The notes beneath the pieces are model-generated. The model ran no database searches. It saw only the letters and a list, made by a program, of their open reading frames with translations, and was not told where the DNA came from. A stretch of 64,000 bases of DNA from Xiphydria camelus (Eukaryota; Arthropoda; Insecta; Hymenoptera; Xiphydriidae), in NCBI GenBank assembly GCA_963678675.1, contig OY783194.1:35256278-35320277 (forward strand), written 5' to 3'. This document shows, in pieces, positions 1 to 12,790 of the stretch. The position numbers were made by a program, and so were the translations under genes. Each line of letters starts with the position of its first letter. Position 1 is the first letter of the stretch.

Positions 1-1027
1 GTATAAACCATATCCTCTCCTCTCTTCCTCGCGAAAACGACGAGTAGAACGATCGAGGATTTAGAGTCGTCACGCGCATCGGTCCTTAACCCTGCCGCTG
101 CAGTGTGCCACTCTCGTGGCGGAAGAAGAGAGCGTTGGCAGGGGTGCGCTCTTCGGAGAAAAACTCTGTCGCGCCAGAAGTATTGATCTCGCGCGAAAGA
201 CGAATGGAATTCTTCTGAGTGCTACGCGAAAATCCTTTTGTCGACGTTATTTTCGACAGTCGAACTTCTTTGGTGCAAATGAATTGTGTTCGCGAGAGGA
301 ATACAAAAATAATACAAAGAAAATAACCGCTGATTCGTTTGCGAGAGTAAGCGTGTAAAAAAAATTTTCGCACATCGTACTTTCAAATAAGAAGGGTTTC
401 GAAAGAAAAGTAAAGCCCCGGAGGTTGAATAAAATTCCCTCCGAGACGCCACGACTCGAGCCACAGCGGCTGAGAACCCTCGTGGACATTTGCAGGCCTT
501 TAAATCTCTCGCGGGTTAAAAATACTACCCTCCGGTTTAGCCTACAGTTAGGCTTTGGGTTAGAGGTGCACGATTTCACTGCACGCGCGCACACTGAGGC
601 CCGTCACGCATGTGCGGCGTGCGCGACTCTCTCCTCTATAACTCGTATGCGTCAGGAAGAGAGGAAGGAAGAGAAGAGAGCGAGCGCGCACGCGGAGGGG
701 AGCGAGGAAGTGCGGAAGGGAGGGATGAACGGATAGCTGCAGGATGAAGGGAATCGAAGAGGGGTCACGCGCGCGCGCGAGCGCGCGACTGACGATTTAC
801 CGAGAATATGCATCACGAGCGGTTCGTGATTTAAAAGAACTATAAATAATGAGCGATCCCAAACAGTTCGCTTATAATTAGCTCGGTGCAGTCGTTCCAA
901 ATCCTCCTCCCTTTTGTTCCTCCGGATTTACTGCTATTACGACGGTCTGTATACTCGCACGCGTTTCGAACTCTCCTCAGCTTTTGGTTTTATGAAGACT
1001 CCGCTGCTGTACCGAGATAAATAATCT

Positions 1028-1278
1028 AGTTAATGTAATCAAAATCCTGGAGATCATATAACCAAACTGTTTGGTAAAATATGGATCCTCTCAAATTGTG
1101 TGATTAAACTGACTATTTTCTGGTCAGAATAACTAGACATGTAGTTAAAATAATTGAACATGAGATCAGAATAACTAAATATTTGATTCAACTTATTCAA
1201 CGTATTTTGGTTAGAATACCTAAACTCGTTTAACCAGATGCGTTTTATCATTTTATCCAAGTTATTTTTCTCAGTGTG
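1028..1278. repeat. MITE family A, copy 1
   Basis: Shares CCAAACNGTTTGGT, AATATGGATCCTC and the end TTATTTTTCTCAGTGT with copies at 20629-20852 and (inverted) 40325-40711. The left boundary is approximate. Non-autonomous, no coding capacity. Confidence 0.7.
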
Positions 1279-3373
1279 CATATTAGTCAAGATAGAGTCT
1301 ATACGTCTAATTCGTCTGAATTTCATTTATTCACTTTTCGGACTAGAGTTTCTAATTCTCATGTTTTTCTCTCGATTGATAAATCTCTACCGGCCTCATA
1401 TATTGTCGCGGCGCGTATTTTACAATTGTATTAGCTCCCAAGGGACTTAGTCACATCGACGCGAAGAAAACAGACACTTTCTCGCTCAACTAGTATGCGA
1501 CGATAAAACCTCCTTAACCGGCTTATGCCTCTCGAGACTCGAGAAGGAACGCTGAGCGCAGGAGAGATAACGGAGAGGGTGGCGGTGCTTTCCTTGCTTT
1601 CTGCGGTGGAAAACCACCGCCCTCGGCTTCGCGGGGGTGGTCTTTGCCCGCCTCTTCCACTGTTTCTGCCCGTTCGACACCAGACGAATGAATTATTAAT
1701 CGAAAACGAGGCTCGAAATATATACATAACATTCACCGGGGAAATAGTAAAGGCGAAGGGGGCGGGCGAGGCGTACAAAATCTGGAGGGCGACGAGGGTG
1801 AGTTTCGATGCGATTCTTACCGAATATTCGCAGAGATGATATTTCCATTGCCACGCCGGTGGCGGGCAATTATTATTGCGCAGAAATATCGTCCCCGCAC
1901 CCCGCTGCCCCGGCATCCCTTGCTCCCGCGCTTTGTCCTTGCGCCTCGCGTCTCGCCGAGCTTCGATTCCCCCGATACACCTACCCCATTCTGCCCGCTC
2001 AGGTGTTTTCCACTCTCAACCCGCTGGAAGGGTGGCAGCAGCATACCGCGCCGCATTTGTCTCGGTGCGCAATTATTGATGAAATGAAATCTCTCGTTAT
2101 TTTCTTACCCGATTTCTGTGATTTTACAAAATTTTTTTCAATTATTCACGCCTCGATTTTGAAGTTACGAGCGCTTTTACGCTTTTCCCCTGTAGACAAT
2201 TTTAAGTACCCATTATTATTTCGTATCCAATTACTCTGAATTCGACAACTCGAAACGTCAATTTGACCGTCCGTCGTTGTTTCAACGAATTTCAAACGTC
2301 GAGGACAAAAAATCGTTCCCGGAAATAAAGAGTATAAATATTACAGACCCCACCCTCTGTTATCCCGGCGTCAGCGGCTCCTGCCACCGTCGTACCTCTT
2401 CCCTCACCCTCCGACCACCACCTTTCATGTCTCTCCCGAGCTTCGACCCCTACCCTCGCACCCCTGCACCGTGCTCTACGTACTCAGGTGTACCACTGCG
2501 CACCTCGTCGTCTCTCTCTCTCCCTACAGGCGCGACGTCGCGTCATAAACGTATCGACGTCTCTTAACGCGCGGGGCACGCACACGCGTCGCGATCACGT
2601 CGCGCTCCAGCACTCGAAAGCGCGCGTGGGGGGGCGGTCTCGTTGACGACGAGACAGAGGAACGCGAATCGCGGGGTGCAACGTGTGCGGAGGAAAGGTG
2701 CGGAAATAAAAATCAGTTCCTCCGCGGATGCTGCCGCGAGACGTGCCTTCACGTCGATTCTGCCGCACCGCGCGAGCGATTCGCGCGAAAGGAGGGGTTG
2801 AAAAAGATTCCGGAGGGTCTAATAACCGCGGAGGGGGGTTCGATCATCGTCGATCGCGTCGAGGTGAGTCGGGGGTGGGAGGGAGAGATAACGAAAGCAC
2901 GGAAAGATAACGCGCTGATTACCGATACCCCCGCGTCACGCCCTCCCCCCTTTCTTCCGCTTCGCTTCTATTCTTATACTTCCTTCTCTCGCTTCTCTTT
3001 CGTCCTCTCTAAAATCAATTCCCGCATCAATATTCAGCGCAGCGCCTCGCGCGACGGTTCCTATATACATATATCCTCGAAACAGCCGCAGTACCCGTAC
3101 CCACAGCGTGTCTCGAACGTTAATCGAATATAAGCCGTCGTACGAATATATATACAGGGTGGTTCGTAATCGGCGATGTGATTTCATGTATTTTTTCGGG
3201 AAAAATAGGAAATTACTCCTCCTCGTCGTCCCCGTACAGTGCACACGCTTATCTCGAACACGCGTGCACACTTGTATCCGCAAATTCCCACGCGCTTATC
3301 AGCCGCGATAAACGTTATGGAAAATTGCGGAGTCCCGCAGAATCATTTGGACCGGATCCAGACTGTCATGTGT

Positions 3374-3608
3374 ACACGGAAAAAAAGAAATTGCAGCATT
3401 TACAAAGCTTGCGGTAAATTTCGGGGCAAAGCCAATTTATCGTTATGATAACTACAATTTTAGTAAAAAATATAGCAACGCTTGCAACTTCTACAAATCT
3501 TACTATAATTTTTCTTAAAATCGTAATTATCATAACAATAAATTGGCTTTGCCCCGAAATTTACCACAAACTTTGTAAAAAAATGCTACGATTTATTTTC
3601 TTCCGTGT
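3374..3608. repeat. Long hairpin element F
   Basis: CACGGAAAA...TTCCGTG ends with TA on both sides. Arms of about 80 bp contain AATTTCGGGGCAAAGCCAAT and its complement. Very well matched, so fairly young. Confidence 0.82.
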
Positions 3609-5003
3609 AGCGAGACCGGCTCGTTAACGCGATCGTACGTCATACGCGCGAGCGTTTCGCGGTTGACTCTTCCGTCCGCGCCTATTTCCCGCGCGCGCGA
3701 AGAATCTTAAAAATCCTGGGTCCGAGAACCACGTCGCACTGCCCTCTTTTTTTCTCCCTGGTAATCCCCTCCCCTCCCGCACCCGCCTCCTTACGCGTCC
3801 GCGTCGTCAAGAAGTATGAAAAGAGCCGGTGGTGGGTCTCTCTGAAGGTGCAGCGGTGAGGAGAGGTTCGAGGAGTGGGAGGAAGAGGACTGCGTACGAC
3901 TCGCGAAATACGTGACCAGAAGATGAATGTGCTCGCGGGGGATGGGGCGGCTCTGCTTAGGTACAAGCGCCGCTGCTTCCACGCTGCATCTCTCTTCGTG
4001 TTTGTCCTGCGCGTTATGTACACATACGGGGCGTTCTGCGTGACGTCATGTCACTCGAGGTACCTCTCGGGGTATTCTTAATGTAGGGCATGCAATTGCA
4101 CGACGTGTCCTTGTTTCAATTATCTCGGGGATGCTAAAAATTGAGATGACGTTCGTTCATTTATGCGAAAAAAGAATGAATTTCTCTTATATAGCAGATT
4201 TGTCTATTCAAATAACACGTGATAAGAGGTTTACATAATTGCGTAATTTTCAAATAAAATTAAATTGGACACATATAAAGAGCTGAAAATATTTTTCTAA
4301 TTACTATTTCAATTAACGATTCACAGTTCATCGAATATCTCGCGGTATTCGCCACGACGGATAGATTCACATGGAACGCCCTGTACGCAATTACATAAGC
4401 ATACGAACAGGCACCTACACCCCGCGCGTCCGTGTTTGCGAATGTTTCAGTCGACGCGATGCAAGCGCGCGAGTGCGCGGTGCGCTCTGCGGTGCGGAGA
4501 GAGTACATGAAAAGGTAGCCATACATAGAGGAAATACTGCAGCGGAGCGGAGAGCGCGAGGGCGAGGGCCACAGAACTCTTTGAACCCTCTCTCCGCGTG
4601 TAGCTACTCTCCCGTGCGCGCGGGGGGTGGTAAGCTCGGAAACGCGCGCGAGAGTCTCTCGTATTGCTGGTCTCCCGTGAGTTCCGCAAACGCGCGCCGC
4701 GTCGTCCGTCGCGTTTCTCTCTTCTCGTCATGGTACCGCGTCTTTATCGCGCGATACCGGGTCGTCGTTCCCGAACGCGAGACGTGTGACCGCTGCTCTC
4801 GTTTTTCCACTCTTCCCTCTTTACTCGCGCGCGTCGAGAGGATCATGTTCTGCGTTCGATTGTTTCGCGAGAGGAACTCGAAAGGTGGAAGAGGAATGTG
4901 CTTCGAGATCGACGGTGAGGCAGGCTTTAAAAGTGGATCAGCCGTGAGCAACTCTATTAATATTTTTGTAGATTTTTCTCTCGTTTAACTTTGAAGTATT
5001 GTA

Positions 5004-5219
5004 TACACTGAGAATTATATATCCAATTAAATCGGTTTTTACGGGTGGGGGATGCAAAATTATTTGCTTCGCCTAATTAATTTGGTTATAGCGATTAACG
5101 GTTATTTAAAGGAAATAGGATGTAGTCGATTCGAGTCAATTGTTAGTCGAATTAATTAAATCTGCATTCCCCCCCCACCTGTAGCCGCCGATTTAGCTGC
5201 TGCATTTTTTCCCAGTGTA
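5004..5219. repeat. Hairpin element K
   Basis: TA-flanked CACTGAG...CCCAGTG ends. GGTTTTTACGGGTGGGGGAT pairs with ATTCCCCCCCCACCTGTAGC. AT-rich centre, no ORF. Confidence 0.7.
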
Positions 5220-5683
5220 AAATTACTATTTTATTCCCGAATTGTGATGGATACACGTACATATCTGTATCGAGTAATAACGAGAATACTGATACTTCTA
5301 TAAAAAATAAGAACGAAATTCAAACCAGGTATTTTAGAACAGCCGAAAAACTAAATATCATTGAACGATACTCGGAGAAAGGTAAATCGAGGAAGCTGAA
5401 AATAGAATACTAATTTAATTAATACGAGAAAGGTTCAAATATTAGCAGTAATAATGCTATTAATAATAAATGGCCCTTATCAATCTCGAGTGCACGAGCG
5501 GAACTTCTCAGACGAACCACTTAACGATCCGCTCCGAAACTCGGATGCTAAATATGCAACGATACCCGGCGGGAAAGTGAAGGAAGAGAAAACGAAAGAG
5601 AACCGAGCGAAGAAAACCAAAAAGCAAAGGCCTCCTTTACATGCGACGGGGTCGCACGTGAGTTTGCAAGTGCGTATGTCGTA

Positions 5684-5901
5684 TGAGGCGAAACTTACTC
5701 GCCAGGAAAGAAACTCGAATCTCTATTATCTCATTATCTATGAGCTTTTGGCTCATATTTATATAATATATTACTTTTTTGAAGAGTACACTTTTATCTA
5801 TAACGAAGTCTTATACCGATGTAGGTAAGCCAAAAGTTCACAAATAATGAGATAATAATGATTCGAGTTTCTTTCCTGGCGAGTAAGTATAACCTCACAT
5901 T
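5684..5901. repeat. Hairpin element L
   Basis: Arms of about 75 bp, e.g. ACTTACTCGCCAGGAAAGAA against TTCTTTCCTGGCGAGTAAGT, and AGCTTTTGGCT against AGCCAAAAGTT. The arms are nearly identical, so it is probably recent. Confidence 0.8.
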
Positions 5902-7169
5902 GTACATGCAGGTATATCGCGTCACACGGTGCACACAGTGTCTCGTCCTCGAACGACGGCTCCTGGCCGAAGGACTCGCGCTCGGATCGATGTACTCGCG
6001 CCGATTTCGTCGTCGCTACGGCTACCGCTGCAGCTGACGTTACCGGGAAGCGCGCGGCACCGCCGCCTATATTGAGACGTCGGATAAAGAATTGCCGACA
6101 TGTGTCCGAGACAGCGTGGGGAAGCCCCCGAATAAAAAAAATAAATAAAGGAATCGGAAAAAACGTACGGGAGGGCGCGCGCGGCAACGGGACAAGCGAC
6201 TGACAGCCCAGGGGTGCGGCCCCGTCTGACGCGACAGTGATAGTATTGTCCGCCGCGTCATAACGCGGGCTTCGCTGCTCGCGACGCGAGGGGTGGACGG
6301 CGTCTCTTCCGACGCGTAACGAGCGTCTCGCGTAGACTGACAGGCGGAGGCTGCGGCGGCTAAGACGCGATCTGATCCCGTGGATTTAATCAAAATTAAT
6401 ATGGGATTCGTCGCCGATGAATAATGAATTTCTGCCTGACGTGCGCGGATAAGGGAGGGTTGATTAAATTGGATCGTTTTCATTGGCTCCTGGCCGACAT
6501 AAGTAGATGCCAATTTTACTGGCGTCGTGGAAACGTTTTTTATTTATTTCCGGAGACTCCTCTTCGACTCGAAATTTTAGAGACGACTCGTTTCCATACG
6601 AGGGATGAAAGGAAAGTTCCTACGTTTCACTTTTACGCAACTTTTCTCTCCCCTCTGGCCTTTCCTTTCTTTTTTTCCGGTATCCACGCGGTCACATTCG
6701 TCACTTCCCGACCTCCGAGTGCGCTTTCAATCTCCCCCCCCCCCTCCCGTCTCGCAGCTCCGATACCATAATCCGTCGACGGTAAATCTCTCAGGGAGGA
6801 CACACCGCCTGGTATGCTGCAGGGATACGCGTATCCATCCATTGATATATTTGTCCGGAGCCACGGCGCGATCCTCCCGCGAGGCTCACGGCTCCTCTTT
6901 CCTTCTTCCGTCCGAGAAGAAGGATCTGCCGCGGGTTGCATCGGAGGGGAAAAACGAGGAAGGAGAGAATTGTGAGATATCCGTTCTCGTACGCGGTTTA
7001 TCGAGCCGTCGGGATTCCGCTGTTTGTTTACTCGCGCATTCCTACGTAAACGCGTCCATCCATTGTTCGATTAGAGATAAAAGCGGAATTCAACGGGGGA
7101 AAGCGAGAGTACATTTGGTTCGTATTCACGTGCGAACGGGGAAATACGGGGAATACCTATACGACCTAC

Positions 7170-7203
7170 AACACACACACACACACACACTCACACACAC
7201 ACA
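7170..7203. repeat. CA microsatellite
   Basis: Run of about 16 CA units with one TC interruption. Confidence 0.9.
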
Positions 7204-7410
7204 ACAGCGAGCGAACCACATTCGCCGCGGTATTCGAGCCAATGGTAAACTGATATTCAGGTGTCGATTGTCGATCGACGTAGCATCCACCGATACAAAT
7301 CTGGTAAATGTTAATCAATGATGTGATATTGATATTGGCATCGATATTCTGACATTTTGCATGCTATTATTGCGGAATGACTTTTACATAAATTTATATC
7401 GTTATGTGCA

Positions 7411-7631
7411 CCCAGGGAAAAGGAATTCAATACGAACCTGATATTAAAATTTATTTCAGATGAATAGGAATTTATTCACATCGAACAAAAGTTTATTTGA
7501 ATTTGATAAATATTCTATTAGGTTCATGCTCGATTGAGAAAGTAAGCAGAATATCTATCTAATTCAAATAGACTTATTTATCGCGAATACATTTTTCTAT
7601 TAGGTTAATATTCAACTAGACCTTTTCCCTG
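7411..7631. repeat. MITE-like element J
   Basis: CAGGGAAAAGG / CCTTTTCCCTG termini with loosely paired AT-rich arms rich in TTTATT. Single copy, no ORF. Confidence 0.6.
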
Positions 7632-8547
7632 AATCTGCATTCCTAACACCGATTTCAGAATTCTCCAAATTATTCACGTTATTATTTACGACTGCAGCCC
7701 AATAAAATCCTAAACCAGTTTATTTATTATTCTCCGCAAAATCGCACGACCGACGGAAAAATCGTCCCATTCTCTCTCCCTCGCTTTACCCGTATGCGTA
7801 CCATAAAATCCACCAATTCCATCCACTGAGATTTATTCTTTAAAATCCATCGAAATCCTCCGCCGAATGCCGAAGACGTTTCCCGGTAAACGAAAAAGGG
7901 ATCACCCTGGAAGACGCGGAATCCTCCGAGAAGAAAAAAGATGCAATCCGCGAGATCATCCCCCAACTTCCATCCCCGCCGCGACCATAACCCTCAGCGC
8001 GAAGGTCCGCGAACACGTCGATCTCGAGATCCGCGCGATTCCTGCTTACCTACGCGTGATCCGCGCGCAGCGGTAAGGGTGGAATATGTCGCGCGAGGAG
8101 GGCGAGACCCTCGAGGGCGATATTTTCAAAACGGTTAGTGTACGCCGGGGTTTTCTCTCTCCCCCCCGGCGGAAGAATATGCGCCCGTGTAATGGGGCGG
8201 TCCGGCAGCGTGCAGCATCCCACCCCGGTCGCTGCGAGCGCACGCGACTCTGCGATTTGACATAAAACGCACGGGGCGCAAATGCAGCGGGACTACGTGA
8301 AAATGTTCTCGTTTATTTTACGACCGGGGAACGACAGCTGTCGCCGACGTTAACGCCGACTGCGTTTCGGCATTGCCCTCATTCCTGGATTCGTAATTTC
8401 GGGTGAGAAGGGGGCGGGAGGGCGATCGTAGGGTTGCCGTGTCGATTTCGCGTCCCTTCGCTCGCGCTGTTTTCCTCGTCTCGCTGACGAACGACGACGC
8501 TTTGAAGTCTTTTTTTTTTCCATTGCAATTCTCTTCACAATCTATAT

Positions 8548-8828
8548 ACTCTGAACGAAATACGAGTAGTTCCTAGTATCAAAAGAATGTTTCTTAAATC
8601 AAGAACACATGATCTTACAAATACAGATTCTTGATCAAAGAATATATATTCTTGATTCAACAATACCGTCGTGGGAACAAGAAATTCTTTCTGCGCAAAG
8701 AAATAATTACTCGAACTAATCAAATATCTTCTTGCACGAAGAAATCCATGGCTTGATCCTGAAATTATATCGTGTTTTTAATCGAAGAAAATAGTTTTTT
8801 GGCACCAGCAATTATATCTCTCATTGTA
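8548..8828. repeat. MITE family C, copy 1
   Basis: Inverted, imperfect ends around GAAATAATTGCTGGTGCCA-like sequence. Internal AGATTCTTGATCAAAGAATA and ATTATATCGTGTTTTTAATC are shared with 44099-44489 and, inverted, with 52760-53042. Confidence 0.7.
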
Positions 8829-10094
8829 TAGAAATATATTTTTCTCCGACCCTCCAAGAACGCCAACGAGCACCCGTTCGAAAATCTCCCATCCCCGATG
8901 CATCCGTTCCAATCACTATAGCATAGTCGCCGGTGCGATCTATTACATCCTTTGCTCGTCGGTCCCCAGGGTGGCGGCAGTCACTTGCTTCGCAATTTCG
9001 CGGCAAATAAGGACCCCAGCATCCCTGCCATCGACGAACGGCACCCCCTATCGCGATCGGAGCCAAAGCGAAGGACGTCGGAAAAAAGGAGTCAAACTTT
9101 TTCACATATATCTCTCCTCGCCCACCTTTTTTCATACATTTCTTCTCACAACCCTCGCGGATCTTTCCCCCGCGCCATCCTCTCGCTCGCTCCGCGCTAA
9201 TATCCACTCGAAAGTCGCGCGCCGGTCCCCGCGACGGAGTCACTTATTTCGCAATTTCCACGAGGGAAGAAACGCACACGCCATGAGATATCGATCGGCT
9301 GGATCCCGACCCCTTGCCTAAACGAACGTAATTCCTGCGGGATTTAAACATCCGCTCTCTATTGTCTCGAGCCGAGCGCTGGCGGGTACATATATCTGCC
9401 GTGCGGCGAGGAAATAGAGTCCGGGCTAGAGATGGATGCACCTACACATCGGATCGTCGTAAGCCGTTAGACGTAAAGGGGAACATAAATAAATAGAAAG
9501 TTGGGCATTAAGTTAAGCCCATATTAAGCGAGGATAAATCCTCGTTCCGCGCCCTCCCATTTCCCCGCGTTCTCGTCGTCCTCCTCCTCTTCTTCGTCGT
9601 CGGGATGCTGCAGCCTCTTCTCTTGCCTCTGTAACCGACCACTTATACGCGGCACTCCCGAGGAGAAGACACGCGCGCGACACACGCGTCTCGGCACGAT
9701 TCTCCGCGCCCCTTTCTCACCCCATCTTCTTCCGCCGTCCGGATCCCGGGTATCACCTCTTACCCCTCCACTACACCGGGTTCACATTTGTCGTTTGCAT
9801 CTCCTTGCCTACATCCAGCCATTTATTATTCTCTTGTGACGATACACGTACGGGGTATTCCATGGCGAATTGAACAGCCGAAGCTCTTGACTTTCAAATT
9901 TCTTATGGTATAGTGGAGTTTTTAAGCTTCTTTGGAGATTAGGAAAGCTCTTCTGGCGTATGTGGTAAAAATAATTGAAATATACGGCAGTTAATTTAAA
10001 CGTGCGGTTAGAAATTACCAATTTGTTGATTTACTGATCTTATATAAAACACGATATTCGTATAATTCGATATCGATTTTATAATTTATGATAG

Positions 10095-10263
10095 TGTGAG
10101 GCAAATCGAATCATAGCATATTTCTAAAATCGTGGCGAAAATGAGCGTTTCGATTGTTCGTATTAATTCATCGGAGAGGAACGAAGTAATGCGAATAATC
10201 GAAATGCTCATTTTCAAAACGATTTAAAAAATATGGATTTATGATCCGATTCGCCTCGGTCTA
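10095..10263. repeat. Hairpin family I, copy 1
   Basis: GTGAGGCAAATCGAATCAT pairs with ATGATCCGATTCGCCTCGGT. The inner arms GAGCGTTTCGATTGTTCG and CGAATAATCGAAATGCTC also pair. Short copy at 42848-42934. Confidence 0.7.
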
Positions 10264-11194
10264 CTCTGTAAAATTCAGGGGATGAATTCTTCTATCGAAG
10301 AAATATTTGATTAAATATTTCTAATATTTCGATTGAATAGATTTTTTCATCTCACTGCAAGCTCTCTCCGCGGTATTTTTATACGGGAATGCTAGATTCA
10401 CGTGAAACGCACCGTATATGTATAATATAGGCGCATATATCTACACGTAAATAGAGGTACGCGCTCGCTTTGTGCGCGGGTTAGGCCGGGCGTCCCATAC
10501 AAGAGTGACACCCGGGAGAGAGTGATATGCACTCGAGAGTACTATCACCGTGTCGAGCAGCGTCGAGAGACGACGCGGACCATTAGGATGCGCGCGTATG
10601 CTCGTGTCGCGCGTCGCACTGGATGAATCGCATTCGTCGAGGAGCGAAGGGACGACGCGGAGGCTTTGATGGAGTGCGAAATCAGAATTCGCATCTCGCC
10701 TCTCTCCATACGCTATCTCTCCTTCCTGTCCGTCTCGCTCGCTCTCCCTCTCCCCCCTCCGTGGTCCCGCAGCATCCGAGCGACACGGAGAGTCCATATA
10801 ACAAGATCAGAGGCGACGTTTCGAGGGATTTGCCGGCGATAGCGATCTACAAATATTCAATCGACAGGCCCGAAGGCCAGGGGCAGTGATCAGGGGCATT
10901 CATGAGTCAGCCTCGGGAGTATTCTCTCTCGCGGCCGCGCGCGAGAGCCCCCAGGGAGACTCGGAGCGAGGCGCGCTTTGTCTTCCCTCGCCTTTCTCTT
11001 TCTCCTTTCTTCCCTCCCACTCGCGCCGCTAATTCGGATCAGCATTCGCACGTGCGTAAACCCCAGAAATAAAGAAGAGTGCATCGGGAGAAATTGAAAT
11101 GGCATTCCGTACGTTATTATGAGTTTATCTCTCGGTCGCACGTGGGGTCTCTCTCTCTCTCAGTCGTGCTGCGAACCGACGAGCTTTGCGCGTA

Positions 11195-11738
11195 CATACG
11201 CAGAGAAGAAGAATTGGTTGGATTTACTAATAATTACTTGCGGGGTCGCAAATAATTTTTTATTTTGATCAATGAGATATTTTTTCATATTAATTATATT
11301 GGAATTAGCAAAAATAAGCTCAGTAAATTTATTGAATAATCTGATGTGTACGGCGAACTGATGATGCCATGACGAAACTATTCTTAAGAAAGCAGCGCGT
11401 ATGGTCTGCTCTCAAATATCGTATGAATATTTATATGAAACGATATACACCTAGAGAGAGAGAGATTGATTGATCTTTATTTATGATCCAGAGTTTTATT
11501 TATCTCCAGAGAGAGAGAGAGAGAAAGAACTAAGGACCAAGGACATATAAATAAAATCTTTTGATAAACCAATTAGATATCTCTTCCTTACAATCATACG
11601 GAATAATATGTGATTGCAAGGAAGAGATATCTGATTAATATGAAAAAAGATCTGATTGATGCAAAGAAATAATTACTTGCGATCTCGCAAATAATTTTAA
11701 GTAGATCCAACCTATTCTTTTTCTCTGTGTACAGCACG
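11195..11738. repeat. MITE family E, copy 2, interrupted
   Basis: The left end (11195-11265, GAGAAGAAGAATTGGTTGGA...) and right end (about 11660-11738, GTAGATCCAACCTATTCTTT) match the family E arms. The left arm of a fold-back element (11298-11546) lies between them. Confidence 0.6.
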
Positions 11739-12082
11739 AGTAACACGCATGTAGGAGCCGTAGGAATTGATGGAAGCAAGGTGATTTGGAGTGAATTAAT
11801 TAACAAAACGTAACTGAGTGGAAGTGATATTTATTAAGCCAATTCGACTTATGTCCTCACTCTTAGGAGAGCTCCGAGAGACTGACGCACAAAGAAAAAC
11901 TTCTAATGCACTTGGTCCTTAGTTCTTTCTCTCTCCCTATCGTTTCATATAAACATATACGATATTTGAGAGCGGACCCTACGTGCTACTTTCTTATGAA
12001 TAGTTCCCTTGTGAGATCATCGGTTCGCCGTATCAGATTATTTAATAAATCTACTGAGCTGATTTTTGCTAATACCAATAGG
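11298..12082. repeat. Fold-back repeat with arms of about 180-250 bp
   Basis: The left arm 11298-11546 and right arm 11904-12082 are inverted copies. TTAGCAAAAATAAGCTCAGT pairs with the complement at the right end, and CTCTCAAATATCGTATGAAT and AGAACTAAGGACCAAG also recur inverted. The left arm carries about 60 extra bp of GA-repeat and T-rich sequence. No ORF between the arms. Confidence 0.75.
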
Positions 12083-12272
12083 AGCGACGTAGGTACGATA
12101 GATTGTGCGAGCGTACGTAATTTATAATCGAATTACGGTCTCTCGTTAATTATTTTCCGCTTTGTTCTCTATACCAAGAGGAGGATGGGAAAAGAGGTAT
12201 TAAAAAAAGAGGAAGGGGAGTGAACGAGACGCGATGGAGAGACCGATCGCTACTTACCTCCGGGCGTGTGAA

Positions 12273-12790
12273 GTATAACACGTGCAAAAATAAAGAAGAA
12301 TCCACCAAGAGAAATTTGAAGTAACATTCCGTGTGTTATTACGGGCTCGCGTCCCATTGGGCACACGTGGAGTCTTTCTCTGACAGCTGCGTGTGACTAA
12401 CGAGATCTATCCACTTGTATATCGTGCGTATACATACGCGCACGGTATGTAAAAGTGCGTGTAGAAGACTTACAACTCTTAATCGAATTTCGAACCTTCT
12501 CTTTGCCAACGTATATTTGATAGAAACAAAGAGTAAAAGGAAAACAACACTTAATATAAGCTCAACAATTATAACGCATGCAAAAATAAAAAGAATTATC
12601 CACCAAAAGAAATTGAAGTAACGTTCGACAAGGTCGTTCATTTCTTCGAACACACATGGAGTGATTTTTCGATGCGACCGCTACCTCACTAACGAGATAT
12701 ATACCTTCACATATCTCACGCGTAGGTATAAAATCGATGCACCAGCGGCTTATAATTCTTAATCGAATTGCGAGCTTCCGCCTCGCTGAG
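12273..12790 (+). repeat. Diverged tandem direct repeat (2 units, period about 296 bp)
   Basis: 12273-12507 and 12569-12790 share TATAACRCRTGCAAAAATAA, AATCCACCAARAGAAATT and CTTAATCGAATTKCGARCTT. A third, more distant unit lies at about 11040-11206 (AAATAAAGAAGAGTGCATCG, ATTCCGTACGTTATTATGAG). Non-coding; origin unknown. Confidence 0.65.

Noticed and set aside
1525..1797. Possible 5' exon ending at the GTGAGT at 1798
   Set aside because: The phase (0) does not match the exon at 15962 (needs phase 1), and the sequence has no recognisable navigator motif.
2798..2863. Possible first exon ending at the GTGAGT at 2864
   Set aside because: Phase 0 donor again does not fit; it could be an untranslated leader but there is no supporting signal.
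3158..3240. ACAGGGTGGTTCGTAAT, resembling ends of some insect transposons
   Set aside because: No matching inverted end or coding remnant nearby.
4371..4988. 205-codon plus-strand ORF
   Set aside because: CpG-driven Arg/Ser-rich frame with no known motif, no splice context and no poly(A) signal.
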